Shown here: positions 30,301 to 39,125 of the stretch, piece after piece
How positions within the stretch are numbered: the stretch's first letter is position 1
Layout: each line of letters begins with the position of its first letter
Assembly (NCBI RefSeq): GCF_009363795.1
Contig: NZ_CP045420.1
Location: forward strand, 1,903,001-1,967,000
Direction of reading: 5' to 3'
DNA: 64,000 nt
Origin: Palleronia sp. THAF1
GTDB lineage: Bacteria > Pseudomonadota > Alphaproteobacteria > Rhodobacterales > Rhodobacteraceae
Made by a program: the position numbers and the translations under genes
The notes under the pieces: generated by a model
The model's database searches: none
What the model saw: only the letters and a program-made list of their open reading frames with translations
What the model was told of the DNA's origin: nothing

Positions 30301-30711
30301 CCCGCCATTGCCGAATTGCTCAGCGCAGCCTCTATCGTGGGCCTGCTGGAACAACTCGAAACCAATGGCATCCCGTTCGAGGAAGTCACCGCCGACTTCC
30401 GCCTCTCGCCCAGCGGCATCACCCTTTATCGTTCGTCCGCGGTCGGAGCCTCCCTTGGCCTGTCGATGGATGGCATATACGACACCGCGAACAAGCAACT
30501 GGATATGCAGGGCGTCGTGTCACCGATCTATTTCCTCAATCGCATCGGATCGATCTTCACCCGCAGGGGAGAGGGGCTGTTCGGCGCGAATTTCACCCTG
30601 CGCGGTCCGGTCACCCAACCGCAGGTCGGCGTGAACCCACTGTCGCTGCTGACCCCCGGCGTGTTTCGCGAAATCTTCCGCCGCCCGCCGCCACAGCGCC
30701 CCGGAGGCTGA
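27397..30711 (+). CDS. AsmA/YhdP-like inner-membrane protein (DUF3971)
   Basis: A 1104-residue protein with one N-terminal membrane helix (about residues 22-44, FLRAVTLFLLVLLVVIVAGI) and a very long periplasmic part of repeated beta-strands, as in AsmA-like proteins that bridge the envelope and move phospholipids to the outer membrane. The C-terminal region ends with LDMQGVVSPIYFLNRIGS, a well conserved block of the YhdP group. The start at ATG 27397 is chosen over GTG 27361; no strong ribosome site is visible for either. queA follows by 3 bases, so the two are probably co-transcribed. Confidence 0.88.
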   Translation: MSDAPVEHGHARAKPLRHLIRFLRAVTLFLLVLLVVIVAGITWLTTTEQRIALPDWAVERIETAVQDRSPGVTIELGRITAAIDRSATPRLWLEEVRLGGPDVGEVARLSEIGVAFDADAFLSRRIAPSALRIGAIDLLLRRDADGRFELQFGGGGSFQLDTPGDLFDAAEALLDRAPFDRAERVELEEVSIRLEDARSARVWQVTGGTAVLERGADGLEATLNAALFNGTDDLARLQASLSTDGDDGAAALRIELEEIAASDIALQAPALAFLGVLDAPISGALRAVLGSDGELASLAGTLSIAEGDLQPRPGIPPVHFNKATAYLDFDPATNRIEFSEVSVDGEQGSARLSGHADLSQIGANGFPAALLGQFQIEALRLDTPALFPDPVELSGGTADLRLRLNPFTLEVGQYTLPAANGAREETLNGNAHIEAGPDGWSVSLRLEAALMRAERLRRLWPAPVARKARQFFLERVQDGAATNATVLLSLTPDTPKPESTITFGFRDATTVAVPFLPPVEDASGYGELHDGRFTIMVNDGLIRTPAAGPITLAGSSFVIPDARQKPSPATIDLVADGPLKSVLWLIDREPLSLLSRAGRDPDLGTGRVSAEVDLGLILKKGLTPEEITLDATGTLRNFSSDSIVPNRALTASAMQISVTKDTIRAEGQAALDGVGFDGRWKQALAGPDQGKGEVSGTIPLAPSTLQTFGIALPDGLVTGSGRAQIDLALNPGTSPRLELRSDLRGVGLDIPAINWAKRRDESGRLAVDVTLGDTPDVTRLELEAPALFARGDVALANGAFQSLTLTRATVGDWFDGTVAITARGPGQPPAISVNGGSVDLRRAKLGGEGDGSGSGAARGPIELRLDRVTVTDTIALTDAQARIEPGRALAGRFQGRANGGVTVQGRLAGGTNGTSIRLTTADAGALLRDAGLIERVSGGQMELTLYPTGQSGTYDGAVRVVNPLLRDAPAIAELLSAASIVGLLEQLETNGIPFEEVTADFRLSPSGITLYRSSAVGASLGLSMDGIYDTANKQLDMQGVVSPIYFLNRIGSIFTRRGEGLFGANFTLRGPVTQPQVGVNPLSLLTPGVFREIFRRPPPQRPGG

Positions 30712-30714
30712 TCC

Positions 30715-31782
30715 GTGAAACTCTCCGACTTCGACTTCGATCTGCCCGACACGCTGATCGCCACCCGCCCTGCGCGCCCGCGCTCCTCTGCGCGGATGCT
30801 CGTGGCGCAGGGGGCGGCGATCACCGACGCGCATGTCACCGACCTGCCCAACTGGCTGCGCCCCGGTGACCTGCTGGTGCTGAACGACACCCGCGTGATT
30901 CCTGCGCGCCTTTCCGGCATCCGCCACCGCGAGAATTCCGACGGTGCGCGGATAGAGGCGACCCTTCTGGAGCCTCGCGCCGACGGCACGTGGTCGGCGC
31001 TGCTCAAGCCGCTCAAGCGCATCCGCGACGGCGAAATGCTGGTCTTCTCCGATGCGCTGTCGGCCACCGTCGAGGGCCGCGCGGATGGCCAGGCCCACCT
31101 GCGCTTCAACCTGACGGGCGACGACTTCGACGCCGCGCTGGCCGATGCCGGCGCCATGCCTCTGCCCCCCTATATCGCCGCCAAACGGCCCGCCGACGCG
31201 CAGGACATGACGGACTACCAGACCATCTGGGCCGCGCGCCAAGGGGCCGTAGCTGCCCCCACAGCATCGCTGCATTTCGACGACGCGCTGATGGCGGCCC
31301 TTGCGGCGCGAGGCGTGAAAACCACCCATGTCACCCTTCACGTCGGCGCGGGCACCTTCCTGCCGGTGAAGGTAGACGACATCTCCGACCACAAGATGCA
31401 CAGCGAATGGGGCGAAATCACTGCAAAGGCCGCCGCTGCCATAAGCACCGCCAAGCAAAACGGCCACCACGTCATTCCGGTCGGCACCACGGCCCTGCGC
31501 CTGATCGAGACGGCGGCCACCGCCCCCGGCCAGATCGCCGCTTGGCAGGGCGATACCGACATCTTCATCACGCCCGGCTTCCGCTTCCAGATCGCAGATG
31601 CGCTGATGACGAACTTCCACCTGCCCCGGTCCACGCTGATGATGCTGGTCTCTGCCTTTCTGGGGGTGGACGAAATTCGCGCCGTCTACGACCATGCGGT
31701 CACCAGGCACTATCGCTTCTTCTCCTACGGCGACGCCTCCCTGCTGTTGCCCGCGTCACCGAAGGATACCCAAAGTGCCTGA
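30715..31782 (+). CDS. queA: tRNA preQ1(34) S-adenosylmethionine ribosyltransferase-isomerase
   Basis: Forms epoxyqueuosine at tRNA position 34 using the ribosyl part of SAM. The 355 residues begin [19 protein letters not shown] and contain [25 protein letters not shown]-like [22 protein letters not shown] and ITPGFRFQ, all landmarks of QueA. It starts three bases after the AsmA-like gene; the next gene begins inside its last codons (8-base overlap). Confidence 0.97.
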   Translation: MKLSDFDFDLPDTLIATRPARPRSSARMLVAQGAAITDAHVTDLPNWLRPGDLLVLNDTRVIPARLSGIRHRENSDGARIEATLLEPRADGTWSALLKPLKRIRDGEMLVFSDALSATVEGRADGQAHLRFNLTGDDFDAALADAGAMPLPPYIAAKRPADAQDMTDYQTIWAARQGAVAAPTASLHFDDALMAALAARGVKTTHVTLHVGAGTFLPVKVDDISDHKMHSEWGEITAKAAAAISTAKQNGHHVIPVGTTALRLIETAATAPGQIAAWQGDTDIFITPGFRFQIADALMTNFHLPRSTLMMLVSAFLGVDEIRAVYDHAVTRHYRFFSYGDASLLLPASPKDTQSA

Positions 31783-32053
31783 ACTTTCCGTAAACGGCCG
31801 CCTCATCTGCCGAACAGAGGCCGAGGCAGACGCCGTACGCATCCATCTGCCCGACCATATCGCCGCCACACGCAATGAGCCCGGCTGCCTGTCGTTCGAG
31901 ATCACGCAGACCGACGATCCGCTGGTCTGGGCCATCGCCGAACGGTTCACCGATCGCGCCGCGTTCCAAGCACATCAGGACCGCACGGCGACCACCGAAT
32001 GGGCGCGCGCTACCGCCGGGATCCCTCGCGACATGACTATCGGCGGGGAATGA
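31775..32053 (+). CDS. Antibiotic biosynthesis monooxygenase (ABM) fold protein
   Basis: A 92-residue ferredoxin-like alpha/beta protein of the ABM family. [24 protein letters not shown] and [15 protein letters not shown] are the typical strand and helix pattern. Members act as quinone-forming monooxygenases, haem-degrading enzymes or have unknown roles. Start GTG 31775, eight bases inside queA, with GAAGGA eight bases upstream. Its stop overlaps the next start as ATGA. The arrangement predicts translational coupling of queA, this gene and the transporter. Confidence 0.78.
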   Translation: MPELSVNGRLICRTEAEADAVRIHLPDHIAATRNEPGCLSFEITQTDDPLVWAIAERFTDRAAFQAHQDRTATTEWARATAGIPRDMTIGGE

Positions 32054-32922
32054 CGGACGCCGCCGCCTTTCGCCGTGCAGCGCTTTGGATGTCGGGGGCT
32101 ATCGCGTCATTCTCGCTGATGGCCATCGCCGGGCGTGCGGTGTCGTTCGAACTCGATACCTTCGAGTTGATGACCTACCGTTCGCTCATCGGCATCGTTC
32201 TGGTGGTGACGGTCGCGGGCGCGATGGGCAAGCTTCGCCACGTGCGCGCGCATCGCATGGGTCTGCATCTGGTGCGCAACGTCTTCCACTTCGCGGGCCA
32301 GAACCTGTGGTTCTACGCCATCACCGTGATCCCCCTGGCGCAGGTCTTCGCGCTGGAGTTCACCTCACCCATATGGGTCGCCCTCGCCGCGCCGCTGGTG
32401 CTGTCAGAGCGTCTGACGTCCACGCGCATCCTGTCCGCTTTGGTCGGCTTCGCGGGCATCCTGATCGTCGCGCGACCGGGCGCGACAGAGATCGGCCCCG
32501 GGCAGATCACCGCTGCCCTCGCCGCCATCGGCTTCGCTGGATCGGCGCTGTTCACCCGTAGGCTGACGCGCACCGAATCCATCGTGTCGATCCTGTTCTG
32601 GCTGACCGTGATGCAGGCGATACTTGGGCTGATCTGCGGTTGGTTCGACGGCAGCTTCGCATGGCCCTCTGCCGTCACGTGGCCGTGGCTCGCGCTGATC
32701 GGCTGCGCGGGGCTGTCGGCGCACCTGTGCCTGACCACGGCGCTGTCACTCGCCCCTGCCAGCGTTGTCATGCCCATCGATTTCCTGCGCCTTCCGGTGA
32801 TCGCGCTGGTCGGTATGGCGCTCTACGCCGAGCCTGTGGACCCTTGGGTCATCCTTGGTGGCATCGTTATCTTCGGCGCGAACTGGATCAACATCCGCGC
32901 TGCCAGCCGCAACGCAGGGTAG
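32050..32922 (+). CDS. EamA/DMT family transporter
   Basis: Ten-helix membrane exporter, 290 residues, two EamA repeats (about 8-135 and 150-280). YAITVIPLAQVFALEFTSP and SLAPASVVMPIDFLRLP resemble the RhaT/SAM-type and YdcZ-like members found in Rhodobacteraceae. The start ATG overlaps the stop of the ABM gene by four bases (ATGA). The substrate is not evident. Confidence 0.88.
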   Translation: MTDAAAFRRAALWMSGAIASFSLMAIAGRAVSFELDTFELMTYRSLIGIVLVVTVAGAMGKLRHVRAHRMGLHLVRNVFHFAGQNLWFYAITVIPLAQVFALEFTSPIWVALAAPLVLSERLTSTRILSALVGFAGILIVARPGATEIGPGQITAALAAIGFAGSALFTRRLTRTESIVSILFWLTVMQAILGLICGWFDGSFAWPSAVTWPWLALIGCAGLSAHLCLTTALSLAPASVVMPIDFLRLPVIALVGMALYAEPVDPWVILGGIVIFGANWINIRAASRNAG

Positions 32923-32984
32923 AACTGTTACATTTTCGACGCATTCGCGCGGCGCGTGCGACACAGTGACGTTCCGTCAATCTT

Positions 32985-33008
32985 TGCCGAATTTTACGGC
33001 ACTATAAG
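32985..33008 (+). promoter_or_regulatory. Inverted repeat and -10-like box upstream of fadL
   Basis: TGCCG (32985-32989) and CGGCA (32997-33001) form an inverted repeat with a 7-base AT-rich spacer; a -10-like TATAAG follows at 33003-33008. No good -35 is seen 16-18 bases upstream. The start codon of the porin gene is 43 bases on. Confidence 0.35.
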
Positions 33009-33050
33009 AACGACGAAGACGATCACCCCCGTGTCTCTTGGGAGGAGCAC

Positions 33051-34256
33051 ATGAAAAGCAAGTTTCTGGCAGGTGTTGCCGCAATCGCCCTCGCCCCCGC
33101 ATCCGCGATGGCCGTGGGCCTCGACCGCTCGAACAGCGACATCAATGTGCTGTTCGAAGATGGCAACTACTTCGAACTGAGCTTCGGACGTGTTTTTCCG
33201 GACGTGTCTGGAACGGACGGAGCAATCAATCCTCCGATCGGGACGCCCGGCGGGTTCAATAGCGGAGACGTAGCCGAGGATTTCACCCAGATCGGTGCTG
33301 GTCTGAAGCTGCAGCTGTCCGAGAAGCTATCCATGGCGTTCATCTCCGGTGAGCCATTCGGGGCCGATGTCAGTTATCCGACCTTCGCAGCCGGCGGGTC
33401 CGCAAATCTTGGGGGCACTTCCGCGCAACTGGATAGCTCCGAGTTGATGGCTCTTGCGCGCTACAAAATCAACGACAACTTCTCTGTCCATGGCGGTCTG
33501 CGCTACGTCCGTCTCGGCGATGCGGAAGTGACGTTGTCCGGTGCCGCCTACGGCGGTCCGGTGAACGCACCGGCTCCGAATACCGGTCTGAACGGATACA
33601 ACGTGCAGTTCGGCGATGATGCCGATCTGGGATATGCCATCGGCGCCGCCTATGAGCGGCCTGAGATCGCACTTCGGGTCGCTTTGACCTATTTCTCGAA
33701 AACAGAGCATGACCTCCCCACTAACGAAACCATCCCCGGCACACCGATCCGAGCCGATACGGCGGACACGCGGGTCGAGACCCCGGACTCTATCAATCTC
33801 GACTTCCAGACAGGCCTGAACCAGAAAACCCTCCTATTCGGTCAGATCCGTTACGCTTGGTACGAAGATGTGATCCTGCGCCCGCAGGCTTACAGCGTCG
33901 CAACGCCGAACTCGCTTACGGATATCGACAACAATTACAGCCTTCAGATCGGCGTCGGTCGCCGTCTTACCGACAAGCTGTCCGGCTCGGTGACCTTCGG
34001 CTACGAGCCAAAGGGCGATGACGATTTCGTCTCTGCGCTGGCCCCGACCAACGGCCAGAAGTCCATCGGCATCGGTCTCAGCTACGACGTCACCGATCAG
34101 CTGACCGTCGCTGGCGGCGTGCGCTACGTGAAGCTTGGTGATGCACGTCCTGACTCGGGCGCCTGCGGCATTCCCGCACTCGCGCCCGGCGGATGCGGCA
34201 CGTTCGAGAACAACGACGTCATCGGCGTTGGCCTCCAAGTCGGCTACTCGTTCTAA
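33051..34256 (+). CDS. fadL: FadL/OmpP1 family outer-membrane transporter
   Basis: Beta-barrel of the outer membrane that lets long-chain fatty acids or aromatic hydrocarbons pass. The 401-residue precursor has a clear signal peptide (MKSKFLAGVAAIALAPASAMA, cleaved after residue 21). The mature N-terminus VGLDRSNSDINVLFEDG resembles the plug region, and strands with alternating aromatic residues run to the C-terminal VGLQVGYSF, ending in Phe as usual for Omp85-assembled barrels. GGGAGGAGC precedes the ATG. An inverted repeat lies upstream and a strong terminator downstream, so it is probably monocistronic. No fad oxidation genes are in the window. Confidence 0.92.
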   Translation: MKSKFLAGVAAIALAPASAMAVGLDRSNSDINVLFEDGNYFELSFGRVFPDVSGTDGAINPPIGTPGGFNSGDVAEDFTQIGAGLKLQLSEKLSMAFISGEPFGADVSYPTFAAGGSANLGGTSAQLDSSELMALARYKINDNFSVHGGLRYVRLGDAEVTLSGAAYGGPVNAPAPNTGLNGYNVQFGDDADLGYAIGAAYERPEIALRVALTYFSKTEHDLPTNETIPGTPIRADTADTRVETPDSINLDFQTGLNQKTLLFGQIRYAWYEDVILRPQAYSVATPNSLTDIDNNYSLQIGVGRRLTDKLSGSVTFGYEPKGDDDFVSALAPTNGQKSIGIGLSYDVTDQLTVAGGVRYVKLGDARPDSGACGIPALAPGGCGTFENNDVIGVGLQVGYSF

Positions 34257-34278
34257 TCGCCGACACCATCGCAATCGA

Positions 34279-34308
34279 AAGGCCCCGCCCCAACAGGCGG
34301 GGCCTTTT
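34279..34308 (+). terminator. Intrinsic terminator of fadL
   Basis: Arms AAGGCCCCGCC (34279-34289) and GGCGGGGCCTT (34296-34306) are perfectly complementary with a 6-base loop, followed by TTTT overlap to 34308. Confidence 0.9.
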
Positions 34309-34340
34309 CGTATCCGGCCCTCCGCGTTAGAGACCGAACC

Positions 34341-35204
34341 ATGATCTACGACACCGCCGAAGACTGGTCCGCCGCCCCGCAAAAGCGCGTCATGCTGTTC
34401 GGCATGTCGGGTCTGGGCAAGACGTATCTCTCGACCATGCTGCGCGACCGTGCCGACTGGTTTCACTACTCGGTCGATTACCGCATCGGCACGCGCTACA
34501 TGGGCGAGCACATCGCCGACGAGTTCAAGCGCCACGCCATGCAAGTGCCGCTGCTGCGAGAGTTGCTGCTATCGGACTCTATCTACGTCGCGTCCAACAT
34601 CACGTTCGAAAACCTCGCACCCTTGTCCACCTACCTTGGCAAACCAGGCGATCCGGCGCAGGGCGGGCTGGCCTTCGATGAGTACCTGCGCCGCCAGTCC
34701 CAGCACCGCGAGGCAGAGCAACTGGCCATGCGCGACACCGCGCATTTCATCGACCGCGCGCAGTCCATCTACGGCTATGGCAACTTCGTGTGCGATACCT
34801 CTGGTTCCATCTGCGAGGTGGTGGATCCCGACAGAGACGATCCCCTGCTGGACCTGCTGGCCGAGCAACTGCTGTTCGTCTGGATCAGGGGATCTGACGC
34901 GCACACCGCCGAATTGGTCCGGCGTTTCGACCGCGCGCCCAAGCCGATGTACTACCAGCCCTCGTTCTTGGCAGAGACCTGGGCCGCCTATCTGAACATC
35001 TCGAACCAGGCACCGGACGCGGTGAACCCGGACGATTTCATCCGCTGGGCCTACGCCCGCGCGCTGGCCCACCGCCAACCCCGCTACGAAGCAATGGCGC
35101 AGCGCGGCGTGACCGTTACGGCGGATCAAGTGGCGGCCGTGAAGACACCCGAAGACTTCGACGCGATGATCGCCAGAGCCATAGAATCCCGCGCTTTGAA
35201 ATAG
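34341..35204 (+). CDS. P-loop NTPase of unknown function
   Basis: A 287-residue cytoplasmic protein with a Walker A motif at residues 21-28 (GMSGLGKT), close to the N-terminus as in small-molecule kinases. A possible second acidic site is seen in the [19 protein letters not shown] region (about 152-170). [24 protein letters not shown] and [18 protein letters not shown] follow. I do not recognise a named family. ATG 34341 is 33 bases after the fadL terminator; metA follows after 58 bases. Function is open. Confidence 0.8.
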   Translation: MIYDTAEDWSAAPQKRVMLFGMSGLGKTYLSTMLRDRADWFHYSVDYRIGTRYMGEHIADEFKRHAMQVPLLRELLLSDSIYVASNITFENLAPLSTYLGKPGDPAQGGLAFDEYLRRQSQHREAEQLAMRDTAHFIDRAQSIYGYGNFVCDTSGSICEVVDPDRDDPLLDLLAEQLLFVWIRGSDAHTAELVRRFDRAPKPMYYQPSFLAETWAAYLNISNQAPDAVNPDDFIRWAYARALAHRQPRYEAMAQRGVTVTADQVAAVKTPEDFDAMIARAIESRALK

Positions 35205-35262
35205 TCGCCGCCGCCCGGCGGCAATGGCGGACACCTCTCAGACCCACAGGACCCCACGCCCC

Positions 35263-36183
35263 ATGCCCATCAAACTGCCCTCCTCCCTTCCCGCCTTCGA
35301 CGTGCTTCGTCGTGAGGGCGTGCAGGTCATGGGAGAGGCGGAAGCGATGCGGCAGGAGATCCGCCCGCTGAAGATCGCTCTGCTGAACCTGATGCCAAAG
35401 AAGATCCAGACGGAGAACCAGTTCGCCCGCCTCATCGGCGCGGGACCGATCCAGATCGACTTTCACCTGATCCGTATGACCGAACACCAGACCCGCAACA
35501 CCGCTGCGGATCATATGGAGGCGTTCTACCGCCCCTTCTCGGACGTGGCGGACGAGAAGTTCGACGGCCTGATCATCACCGGCGCACCCATCGAGCATCT
35601 GGAGTTCGATGCCGTCACCTATTGGGACGAACTCACCCGCGTGATGGATTGGACCCAGACCAACGTGCATTCCACCTTCGGCGTGTGCTGGGGCGGAATG
35701 GCGATGATCAACCATTTCCACGGCGTGAAGAAGCACCTGCTGGATGCCAAGCTGTTCGGCTGCTTCAAGCACCGTAACCTTGATACATCCAGCCCGTTCC
35801 TGCGCGGATTTTCCGACGAATGCGTGATCCCTGTGTCGCGGTGGACAGAGATGCGGCAAGCAGAGATCGACGCGGCGTCCGGCCTGACGACGTTGCTGGC
35901 CTCGGACATCGCTGGCCCAGCTTTGGTCACCGACCCCGGTCACCGCGCGCTCTATATCTTCAATCATTTCGAATATGACGACGATACGCTGAAGCAGGAA
36001 TACGACCGCGATATCGCTGCGGGCACCCCGATCAATATTCCCGGCAACTACTATCCCGATGACGATCCGTCGCGCCCGCCGCTGAACCGCTGGCGATCCC
36101 ACGCGCACCTCCTATATGGCAACTGGATCAACGAAATTTACCAATCGACTCCCTATGACATTGACCAGATCGGCCGCCCTTAG
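35263..36183 (+). CDS. metAA: Homoserine O-acetyltransferase, MetA family
   Basis: First committed enzyme of methionine synthesis from homoserine; 306 residues. The catalytic residues fall at the E. coli MetA numbers: Cys142 in GVCWGG, His235 and Glu237 in NHFEYD. That numbering supports ATG 35263 over the alternative at 35224, although neither has a strong ribosome site. Residue 111 in [10 protein letters not shown] is Glu; in this family Glu111 goes with acetyl-CoA and Gly111 (E. coli) with succinyl-CoA, so I predict acetyl transfer despite the MetA fold. The next gene starts inside its last 29 bases. Confidence 0.94.
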   Translation: MPIKLPSSLPAFDVLRREGVQVMGEAEAMRQEIRPLKIALLNLMPKKIQTENQFARLIGAGPIQIDFHLIRMTEHQTRNTAADHMEAFYRPFSDVADEKFDGLIITGAPIEHLEFDAVTYWDELTRVMDWTQTNVHSTFGVCWGGMAMINHFHGVKKHLLDAKLFGCFKHRNLDTSSPFLRGFSDECVIPVSRWTEMRQAEIDAASGLTTLLASDIAGPALVTDPGHRALYIFNHFEYDDDTLKQEYDRDIAAGTPINIPGNYYPDDDPSRPPLNRWRSHAHLLYGNWINEIYQSTPYDIDQIGRP

Positions 36184-37117
36184 CGCCGCCCTCCTTATCG
36201 GCGTGACCGCCGTGGCAAGCTGCGCGCGCACCCGCGCCGCCGAAGAGGCCTATCCGCCGCTTGGTCAGTTCGTGACCGTGAACGACCGGCGCGTCCACTA
36301 CGTGCAGGAGGGGTCCGGCCCGGATCTGGTTCTGATCCACGGCGCGTCCGGAAACGTGCGCGACTGGACGTTCCGCTTCGTCGACCGCGTGAAGGATCGC
36401 TACCGCGTAACCGTCTTCGACCGGCCCGGCCTTGGCTATACCGATCCTGATCCCGCGTTGACCGGCCCCTTTGATGCCCGCGCCGAGGGGCCGGAAGATC
36501 AGGCGGCCCTTCTGCACGCCGCCGCCGAACAGGTGGGCGTCAGCAACGAGGTTGTCGTCGGCCACTCCTACGGTGGCGCTGTTGCCATGGCATGGGCGCT
36601 GAACCACGATCCTGCCGCCGCCGTTGTGGTGTCCGGCGCGACGCAGCCTTGGCCGGGTGGGCTGGGGTTCATGTACAATTTGACGGGCACCTCTTTGGGC
36701 GGGGCGACCTTCGTGCCGCTGGTATCGGCTTTCGTGCCGCGCGGAATCGCCAAAACGGCGATTGCGGCGATCTTCGATCCCAACACCCCGCCCGACGGTT
36801 ACGCAGATTACGTGGGCGCCGGCTTGACCCTGCGCGCGGAAAGCTTCCGCACGAATGCGCAGCAGGTGAAGACCTTGCGTCCCCACGTTGTCGAGATGTC
36901 GAAGCGGTACCCCGATCTGCGCTTGCCGTTGGAAATCGTGCACGGCCTTGCCGACGACGTGGTGCCCATCGACATCCATTCCGAAAAGCTGGTCGAGCAG
37001 GTGCCCGGTGCGAACCTGACGGCGCTGGAAGGCGTCGGCCACATGCCGCATCATATCGCACCGCAGGTGGTCGAGGATGCTATCGACCGTGCGGCCTCTC
37101 GCGCCGGTTTGCGGTAA
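36155..37117 (+). CDS. Alpha/beta hydrolase, probable lipoprotein
   Basis: A 320-residue hydrolase anchored by a lipoprotein signal: [15 protein letters not shown], with VASC as the lipobox and Cys at about residue 22. The fold shows the oxyanion HGASG, nucleophile elbow GHSYGG (Ser), and C-terminal acid/His in HGLADDVVP and GVGHMPHH. Substrate unknown. ATG 36155 lies in the end of metA with 29 bases of overlap, which suggests coupled translation, although the link in function is not obvious. Relatives are annotated as epoxide hydrolase- or haloperoxidase-like. Confidence 0.85.
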   Translation: MTLTRSAALSAALLIGVTAVASCARTRAAEEAYPPLGQFVTVNDRRVHYVQEGSGPDLVLIHGASGNVRDWTFRFVDRVKDRYRVTVFDRPGLGYTDPDPALTGPFDARAEGPEDQAALLHAAAEQVGVSNEVVVGHSYGGAVAMAWALNHDPAAAVVVSGATQPWPGGLGFMYNLTGTSLGGATFVPLVSAFVPRGIAKTAIAAIFDPNTPPDGYADYVGAGLTLRAESFRTNAQQVKTLRPHVVEMSKRYPDLRLPLEIVHGLADDVVPIDIHSEKLVEQVPGANLTALEGVGHMPHHIAPQVVEDAIDRAASRAGLR

Positions 37118-37222
37118 ACAACGTCCGACGGGACGCCGACGGTTGGCAGACAGAACGTCCCCCTGATTGCGCGCCGGTCCCACGCCCTCTAGTCTGGCGC
37201 TCCAGACGAAAAGGCCCGCCCC

Positions 37223-38110
37223 ATGTCCCTGCCCTTCGACGGCGCCATCAGCGCCTTCCACTCGACCGCCCCCGATGACGTTCGTACCGCCATCTCGGGT
37301 GCAAAGAAGAACCACATCGTTACCCCCGGCTATCCCTACGACAAACGGATGGACAAGGACGACTACGAGGGCACGCTGGAGGCCTTGCAGCATCAGCTTG
37401 TCCGGCTTCAAGCCGACGTGAAAGAGACCGGCAAGCGCGTCGTCGTCGTGTTCGAAGGACGCGATGCGGCTGGCAAGGGCGGCACGATCAAACGCTTTCG
37501 CGAGAACATGAACCCACGGGTCGTGCGCACGGTAGCCCTGTCGAAGCCTACGGAAACCGAACAGGGACAGTGGTATTTTCAGCGCTATGCCAACCACCTG
37601 CCGACGGCGGGAGAGATCGTTCTGTTCGATCGCTCGTGGTACAATCGCGCCGTCGTGGAAAAGGTATTCGACTTCTGCACCGACGAACAGCGCGCCCTGT
37701 TCTTCGATCAGGTCAACGACTTCGAGCGTCTTCTCGTCTCGGACGGCATCACGCTGGTCAAGATCTGGCTGAACGTCGGCCGCGCCGAGCAACTGCGTCG
37801 GTTCCTTGATCGCGAGCAGGACCCACTGAAGCAATGGAAGCTGTCATGGATCGACGTCGAAGGTCTCAAGCGCTGGGACGCCTACACCCAGGCCATCGGC
37901 GAGACGTTCGACCACAGCCATTCCAAGCACGCCCCCTGGACAGTCATCCGATCCGACGACAAACGCCGCGCTCGAATTGCCGCCATTCAAGCGGTGCTGA
38001 GCCGACTGGACTACTCTGGCAAGGATGTAGACCTTGCCTATTCGCCCGACCCGAAAATCGCAGGCGGACCAGAGGTTTGGACACCGGGCCAGACAGGCAG
38101 TAATGCCTAA
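37223..38110 (+). CDS. ppk2: Polyphosphate kinase 2
   Basis: Transfers phosphate between polyphosphate and nucleotides, in most relatives favouring NDP phosphorylation. The single-domain form has 295 residues with Walker [17 protein letters not shown], Walker [14 protein letters not shown] and the lid [12 protein letters not shown], as in one-domain (class I) PPK2. AAAGGCCCGCCCC precedes the ATG; the ribosome site is weak. The downstream TetR gene starts within its last codons. PPK1 is not in the window. Confidence 0.95.
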   Translation: MSLPFDGAISAFHSTAPDDVRTAISGAKKNHIVTPGYPYDKRMDKDDYEGTLEALQHQLVRLQADVKETGKRVVVVFEGRDAAGKGGTIKRFRENMNPRVVRTVALSKPTETEQGQWYFQRYANHLPTAGEIVLFDRSWYNRAVVEKVFDFCTDEQRALFFDQVNDFERLLVSDGITLVKIWLNVGRAEQLRRFLDREQDPLKQWKLSWIDVEGLKRWDAYTQAIGETFDHSHSKHAPWTVIRSDDKRRARIAAIQAVLSRLDYSGKDVDLAYSPDPKIAGGPEVWTPGQTGSNA

Positions 38111-38720
38111 ACAGGGCTACCATCACGGCAACTTGGCGCAGGCGCTCGTGGACGCAACGCTGGTGCTGATCGAAGAGAAAGGCCCAACCGGTTTCACCGT
38201 GTCGGAAGCCGCCAAACGCGCGGGTGTCACGCCCGCTGCCGTCTATCGCCATTTCGACGGGCGCGAGGCGCTGATCACCGAAGGCGCGCGGCAAGGATAT
38301 GGCATCTTCGCCCGCGCGATGGAGGCCGCTTATGACAGCGGCCAACCTTCTGCCCTGTCCAGCTTCGAGGCTGTGGGCCGCGCTTATCTGGCTTTCGCCC
38401 GCGCCCATCCAGGTCACTACGTCGCGATGTTCGAAAGCGGCATCTCGGTGAACCGCTCGCCCGAGTTGCACGCCGTTGCGCTGCGAGCCAACGGCGTGCT
38501 GGAACGCGCGGCGACAGAGCTTTCGCAGCATATTCCCGAAGCCAAACGCCCGCCGCCGTCCATGTTCGCCAGCCACATCTGGGCGATGAGCCACGGGGTC
38601 GTCGAACTCTTCGCGCGCAACTCTCCAGGCACCAACGTGCCGTTCCCGCCGGAAGACTTGCTGGAAACGGGAATCGGCATCTACCTGCGCGGTTTGGGCC
38701 TGATCCCGCCCGATAGCTAG
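38103..38720 (+). CDS. TetR/AcrR family transcriptional regulator
   Basis: A 205-residue repressor with an N-terminal helix-turn-helix (about 9-55: [21 protein letters not shown]) and a ligand-binding C-terminal domain. The start [14 protein letters not shown] is the common TetR beginning. ATG 38103 overlaps the ppk2 stop by eight bases, so the two are probably co-translated, and the regulator may control ppk2 or its own transcript; no operator was identified. Its TAG shares CTAG (38717-38720) with the small gene on the minus strand. Confidence 0.9.
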   Translation: MPKQGYHHGNLAQALVDATLVLIEEKGPTGFTVSEAAKRAGVTPAAVYRHFDGREALITEGARQGYGIFARAMEAAYDSGQPSALSSFEAVGRAYLAFARAHPGHYVAMFESGISVNRSPELHAVALRANGVLERAATELSQHIPEAKRPPPSMFASHIWAMSHGVVELFARNSPGTNVPFPPEDLLETGIGIYLRGLGLIPPDS

Positions 38721-38929
38721 ACGTCGCGCGGCATCGGCGTCGGCTTGGGGTCCATGGACTGCCGCGGTGTCATTGGTGGCCGCATACCGGATGGCGCCAT
38801 GCGAGAGCCAGCCTCGACCCCACGTTTGACGGTCTGTGCGACAGTGCAAGCGGCCAGCACGCCGGTCACGCCCATGGCGACCCCGGCAGCAGCGTGGACG
38901 CCTGCGATGGCGGTCAGTCTCAGGATCAT
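38717..38929 (-). CDS. Small membrane protein of 70 residues
   Basis: Begins with one hydrophobic Gly/Ala-rich segment (residues 1-30, MILRLTAIAGVHAAAGVAMG) containing GxxxG-like spacing, then a basic and proline-rich tail (RMAPSGMRPPMTPRQSMDPK). Not recognised. Its ATG overlaps the stop of the upstream 42-residue gene as ATGA, so translation is probably coupled. Its stop shares CTAG with the TetR gene. Taken together these favour a real gene. Confidence 0.55.
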   Translation of the reverse strand: MILRLTAIAGVHAAAGVAMGVTGVLAACTVAQTVKRGVEAGSRMAPSGMRPPMTPRQSMDPKPTPMPRDV

Positions 38930-39054
38930 TTTTTCGGCTCCATCATCATCGCGCCGTGGGCCGCGACAGCCAATCCAAGGCCCAAGGCCACACCCATTCC
39001 GACACCGGCCATGGCGGCCCCGGTCGCGACAATTCCGTTCAGCGGGTTCAACAT
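38926..39054 (-). CDS. Small Gly/Ala-rich membrane protein of 42 residues
   Basis: A 42-residue protein, MLNPLNGIVATGAAMAGVGM and onward, nearly all one hydrophobic helix with GxxxG-type repeats (GAAMAGVGMGVALGLGLAV), ending MMMEPKK. GGAGAG lies six bases upstream of the ATG at 39052-39054. Its TGA overlaps the next ATG. No family recognised; it may assemble with the 70-residue product in the membrane. The htpX stop is 71 bases upstream on the same strand. Confidence 0.55.
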   Translation of the reverse strand: MLNPLNGIVATGAAMAGVGMGVALGLGLAVAAHGAMMMEPKK

Positions 39055-39125
39055 CTGTCTCTCCATGCGTTGATACTATCCGGCCAACGCATGAACCCGG
39101 CGATCACTGGCTGCGACAGATCGGA

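Noticed and set aside
35224-35262. Upstream ATG 35224 for the MetA-family gene
   Set aside because: The catalytic residues fit E. coli numbering only with the start at 35263.
36128-37834. 568-residue minus-strand frame
   Set aside because: Runs antisense to the hydrolase and ppk2 genes, whose motifs are clear.
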